From: GCA-002708315 sp963676635
GTDB taxonomy: Bacteria > Bacteroidota > Bacteroidia > Bacteroidales > F082
Reading direction: 5' to 3'
Assembly: GCA_963676635.1 (NCBI GenBank)
Contig: OY781105.1
Coordinates: 3,472,001 to 3,536,000 of the forward strand
Length of the DNA stretch: 64,000 nucleotides
Under the pieces are notes generated by a model. The model was not told the origin of the DNA. It ran no database searches and saw only the letters and a program-made list of their open reading frames with translations. Positions 61,085 through 64,000 of this stretch are shown here, piece by piece (positions within the stretch are counted from its first letter, which is position 1; the number at the start of each line of letters is the position of its first letter). A program made the position numbers and the translations under genes.

Positions 61085-63559
61085 ATGAACTATAACAGGG
61101 AAAAACTTGCTGAAATTCTGAATTCAGAACTGAGGGGTAATGATGATATTACCTATGTAATTAGTGATATACTTATCGATAGCAGACGCGTTATCTCGGC
61201 AAGTGGAACTGTTTTCTTTGCAATTATTACCAGGAAAAATGATGGTCATAAATATATCAGTAATCTTTATAATCGTGGTGTAAGAAATTTTGTGGTTGTT
61301 AATGGATTTAGCAGCCATTTATTATATCCTGAGGCTACTTTCTTTGTTGTTGAAGATACTCTCAAGGCTTTGCAGAAGCTGGCTGTTTTTCATCGTCAGC
61401 AGTTTGATATTCCTGTGATAGGTATTACAGGCAGTAATGGCAAAACTGTTGTTAAAGAGTGGCTGTTTCAGTTATTGAATTTCGATAAAAAGATTGTAAG
61501 AAGTCCTAAAAGCTATAACTCACAGATAGGTGTTCCTTTATCCATTTGGCAGATGGATGAAAGCCATGAACTGGCGATCTTTGAAGCTGGTATTTCTGAA
61601 CCTGAAGAAATGCAGAAGCTTCAGAAAATGATAATGCCTGATATTGGAATCTTCACAAATATTGGTCAGGCTCATGATGAGAACTTTATCAACACTGCTC
61701 AGAAGACTGGTGAGAAGCTCAATCTGTTTAAAAAGGTCAAAGTGCTGATCTATAATAACGACAATAAGGATGTTCATGGTGCTGTGATACGAAGTGGTAT
61801 TCTTGAAAATATTACTACCTTCTGCTGGGGCAGGAGTGATGAGAGTGATCTTATTCTTGATGAGGTTGTATATACTAATGAGGGTTCTGATATAAAGGCT
61901 ATCTATGAAAATAAAGAGATAGCTGTAAAGATACCTTTTGCAGATAATGCTTCTGTGGAGAATGCAATGCATTGCTGGGCATTGATGTTATATATGGGTT
62001 ATGATAATGATCTTATTGCCTCCGGAATGAAAAACCTCACAAGGGTGGCTATGAGACTCGAACTTAAAGAGGGTGTTAATAACTGTACTCTTATTAATGA
62101 TGCTTATAACTCTGATGTTAATTCTCTTGCCATTGCCATTGATACTATGAACCAGCAGAACCAGCATAAGGAAAAGGTACTGGTTTTATCGGATATTATG
62201 CAGAGTGGCCAGAATAGCATTGATTTGTACACAAGTGTTGCTAATCTGGTTAAGGAGAAAGGTGTTGACAAGCTCATTGGTATCGGTACTGAAATTAGTA
62301 ATCAGTCTGATAAGTTTGATATTGAATCATGTTTCTTTCCTTCAACTGATGATTTTATCACCAACTACAGCTTTGCGAATTTCTCTAATCAAACAATATT
62401 GCTCAAAGGAGCCCGTAAGTTTGAATTTGAGCGACTTAGCAGAATATTACAGCAAAAGGCTCATGAAACAGTGCTGGAAGTCAATCTTGATAAGCTTGTT
62501 GGTAATCTTAATTCTTACAGAAAGATTGTAAAGCCTGATACCAAAATTATGGCGATGGTTAAGGCATTCTCATATGGCAGTGGCAGCTTTGAAATTGCTA
62601 ATGTGTTGCAGTATCATAATATAGATTACCTGGCGGTTGCCTATGTTGATGAGGGTGTTGAACTGCGTAAGGCTGGAATTAATGTGCCAATAATGGTGAT
62701 GAGTCCTGAAGAGCAGGCTTTCGATACTATGATCAGGCATCAGCTGGAACCTGAGATATTTAGTTTCAGAAGTCTTGCTTTACTGGAACGTACTATCAGG
62801 CGTACGGCTCTTCCTCAAAACAAACCTGTGAAGGTTCACATTAAAATAGATACAGGTATGCACCGACTGGGTTTTGTCCCTGCTGAGTTGCCTGATCTTA
62901 TTGATCGTCTGTTGGCTAATCCGCTTATTTATGTTCAGTCGGTATTCTCTCATCTTGCTGGCAGTGATAAGCCTGAATTTGATGATTTTACACGGAGTCA
63001 GATTGCTGTCTTTAAAGATATCAAAGACCATTTCTCAAGAATTGCAGGTCATAAGATTCTTTTTCATATTGCAAATTCATCAGCAATAGCAAGGTTTCCT
63101 GAATGCCATATGGATATGGTGAGGGTTGGAATTGGGCTGTACGGACTGGAAGAGAATATTGAGGAGCTGCAGAATGTTATATCTCTTAGGTCTATCCTTA
63201 CTCAGATAAAAGTTGTGAAAAAGGGTGAGAGTGTTGGCTATAACCGTTCATGGATAGCTCCTTCTGATACAAGAGTGGGAGTGGTGTCAATAGGTTATGC
63301 CGATGGATTATTGCGTTGTTTGGGTAATAGCCGATTGTCGTTGATTATTAATGGTAATGAGGTGCCTGTTATTGGTGATATATGTATGGATATGTGTATG
63401 GTTGATCTTAGTGGAGCTGATGCTAAAGAAAATGATAGTGTAATTGTGTTTAATGCCGATTATCCGGTTTACCGGCTTTCTGAAGCTGGTAATACAATCC
63501 CTTACGAAGTTATTAGTCGTATCTCACAGCGCGTTAAGCGTATTTATTTTCATGAATAG
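61085..63559 (+). CDS. Bifunctional MurF ligase / alanine racemase
   Basis: This 824-residue fusion carries two cell-wall functions. The N-terminal half (about 1-450) is a MurF-type ligase that adds D-Ala-D-Ala to UDP-MurNAc-tripeptide: ATP loop GITGSNGKT (113-121), AIFEAGISEPEEM, FTNIGQAHDENF and LINDAYNSDVNSLAIAI. The C-terminal half (about 460-824) is a fold type III alanine racemase: PLP Lys493 in MAMVKAFSYGSG, HIKIDTGMHRLGF, HIANSSAI and RVGIGLYGL, with the catalytic-type Tyr in SVGYNRSW. Fusing the D-Ala source to its user is a known Bacteroidota arrangement. ATG 61085 lies four bases after pdxA; earlier starts overlap pdxA. Confidence 0.95.
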   Translation: MNYNREKLAEILNSELRGNDDITYVISDILIDSRRVISASGTVFFAIITRKNDGHKYISNLYNRGVRNFVVVNGFSSHLLYPEATFFVVEDTLKALQKLAVFHRQQFDIPVIGITGSNGKTVVKEWLFQLLNFDKKIVRSPKSYNSQIGVPLSIWQMDESHELAIFEAGISEPEEMQKLQKMIMPDIGIFTNIGQAHDENFINTAQKTGEKLNLFKKVKVLIYNNDNKDVHGAVIRSGILENITTFCWGRSDESDLILDEVVYTNEGSDIKAIYENKEIAVKIPFADNASVENAMHCWALMLYMGYDNDLIASGMKNLTRVAMRLELKEGVNNCTLINDAYNSDVNSLAIAIDTMNQQNQHKEKVLVLSDIMQSGQNSIDLYTSVANLVKEKGVDKLIGIGTEISNQSDKFDIESCFFPSTDDFITNYSFANFSNQTILLKGARKFEFERLSRILQQKAHETVLEVNLDKLVGNLNSYRKIVKPDTKIMAMVKAFSYGSGSFEIANVLQYHNIDYLAVAYVDEGVELRKAGINVPIMVMSPEEQAFDTMIRHQLEPEIFSFRSLALLERTIRRTALPQNKPVKVHIKIDTGMHRLGFVPAELPDLIDRLLANPLIYVQSVFSHLAGSDKPEFDDFTRSQIAVFKDIKDHFSRIAGHKILFHIANSSAIARFPECHMDMVRVGIGLYGLEENIEELQNVISLRSILTQIKVVKKGESVGYNRSWIAPSDTRVGVVSIGYADGLLRCLGNSRLSLIINGNEVPVIGDICMDMCMVDLSGADAKENDSVIVFNADYPVYRLSEAGNTIPYEVISRISQRVKRIYFHE

Positions 63560-63566
63560 CAGCAGA

Positions 63567-63836
63567 TTATAAAGGCTTGATATAGTATGTTGTTTGCGTC
63601 ATGCCTCCTTCTCTTTCAATATAAACTTCATTTATTGCAATCAGGTTTTCTTTGCCAGAGTAAATAATCAGGTTGTATTCTGTATCTCCTTCATTTAATG
63701 AAATGCTTTCAGTAATCTTGTATTGGTTTTCAGTAATAAACTGTTCACTGAAATACTCATTGCTTTTAATAAATCCTTTTAGGAGTTCATCTCTTTTATT
63801 AAAGAATTCTTTTTCTTTTTCTGTAAAGTTCAACAT
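63567..63836 (-). CDS. Small hypothetical protein
   Basis: This 89-residue protein without a signal peptide has a charged N-terminal helix (TEKEKEFFNKRDELLKGF) followed by beta strands (TEYNLIIYSGKENLIAI and EVYIEREGG). I do not recognise a family. It is three bases after the LuxR-type regulator gene on the same strand, so it may be co-expressed with it. It is convergent with murF-alr and separated from it by seven bases. It is probably real because the frame is clean and the spacing tight. Confidence 0.6.
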   Translation of the reverse strand: MLNFTEKEKEFFNKRDELLKGFIKSNEYFSEQFITENQYKITESISLNEGDTEYNLIIYSGKENLIAINEVYIEREGGMTQTTYYIKPL

Positions 63837-63839
63837 AAC

Positions 63840-64000
63840 TCAGCTTTCTATTTCTCTTATATCAACAAGGTTATTCATAATAGCATAAACGGTTAAACCG
63901 GAGAGGGTTTTAATGCCAAGCTTAGCAGTAATTTTCTTTCTGTGCGTCATTACTGTATGGATACTGAGGAACAGTTCATCAGCTATCTCCTGGTTTGTTT
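63840..64000 (-). CDS. LuxR-family regulator, C-terminal part (5' end outside window)
   Basis: The minus-strand frame running in from the window end encodes 53 residues of a LuxR/FixJ-type helix-turn-helix: TNQEIADELFLSIHTVMTHR, then KKITAKLGIKTLSGLTVYAI and a short tail. TNQEIAxxLxLSxxTVxxHRxxIxxKLGI is the classic DNA-recognition pattern. The N-terminal receiver domain, if any, is outside the window, so it is only probably a response regulator. Confidence 0.85.
   Translation of the reverse strand, partial: TNQEIADELFLSIHTVMTHRKKITAKLGIKTLSGLTVYAIMNNLVDIREIES

Noticed and set aside
1..64000. rRNA, tRNA, insertion sequences, prophage or toxin-antitoxin genes
   Set aside because: Looked for in gaps and small frames; none could be supported.

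Overview
The window is AT-rich chromosome from a Bacteroidota bacterium, most likely Bacteroidales/Marinilabiliales. The evidence is a TonB-dependent receptor with a DUF4249 lipoprotein, C-terminal Type IX secretion (T9SS) sorting domains on three large secreted proteins, a gingipain-type C25 protease, a fused MurF-alanine racemase, a BirA without a repressor domain, and repeated TAnnTTTG promoter boxes in place of sigma70-like -10/-35 elements. No rRNA, tRNA, insertion sequence, prophage or CRISPR array was recognised. Most of the window is ordinary core genome.

Layout. 1-3812: end of a TonB receptor, a DUF4249 lipoprotein and an MG2-like surface protein, tightly coupled. 3873-6313: an RprXY-like two-component system divergent from a small Cys/Lys-rich exported protein, with four phased TTAACA repeats between them. 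6555-9158: flavodoxin, Lgt, M23 peptidase. 9822-15317: a HAD phosphatase, then a minus-strand block rsfS-ftsH-LUD-cdsA-psd for ribosome silencing, membrane proteolysis and phospholipid synthesis. 15440-24095: birA, pyrE, a SRPBCC protein, a sialidase-fold secreted protein, Nudix, a small zinc-protease-like protein and a C25 protease. 24237-28606: epimerase, YccF, aroB, aroA and a LutA-like Fe-S protein. 28603-35434: two TlpA-like proteins (one without the CxxC) around scpB and a PKD-like secreted protein. 35437-44631: coaD, tsaD, TamB and an AddA-like helicase-nuclease. 44812-52061: tricorn-like protease, ilvE, a lipoprotein and purM. 52061-56951: a PorE-like OmpA protein, TatA, a small lipoprotein and NhaD. 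57161-63559: a MacA/MacB-like pair without its ATPase, pdxA and murF-alr. 63567-64000: a small unknown protein and the end of a LuxR-type regulator.

The most unusual signal is non-coding. The three longest gene-free gaps (9159-9821, 33451-34045, 48052-48655) each carry tandem arrays with a repeat period of 22 bp. The unit sequence differs between arrays, yet several units have a perfect palindromic core, and in the third array the palindrome arms change in a compensating, alternating way. One unit family (TTCTCA-n-TTGTG) occurs in two of the gaps, 24 kb apart. This points to a constrained element, such as protein-binding arrays with two helical turns per unit, or hairpin arrays in 3' regions, and not to random minisatellites. 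I do not recognise it as a named system.

The second regulatory signal is the phased TTAACA cluster, placed almost symmetrically between two divergent TAnnTTTG promoters. It is a good candidate for the binding site of the neighbouring OmpR-family regulator.
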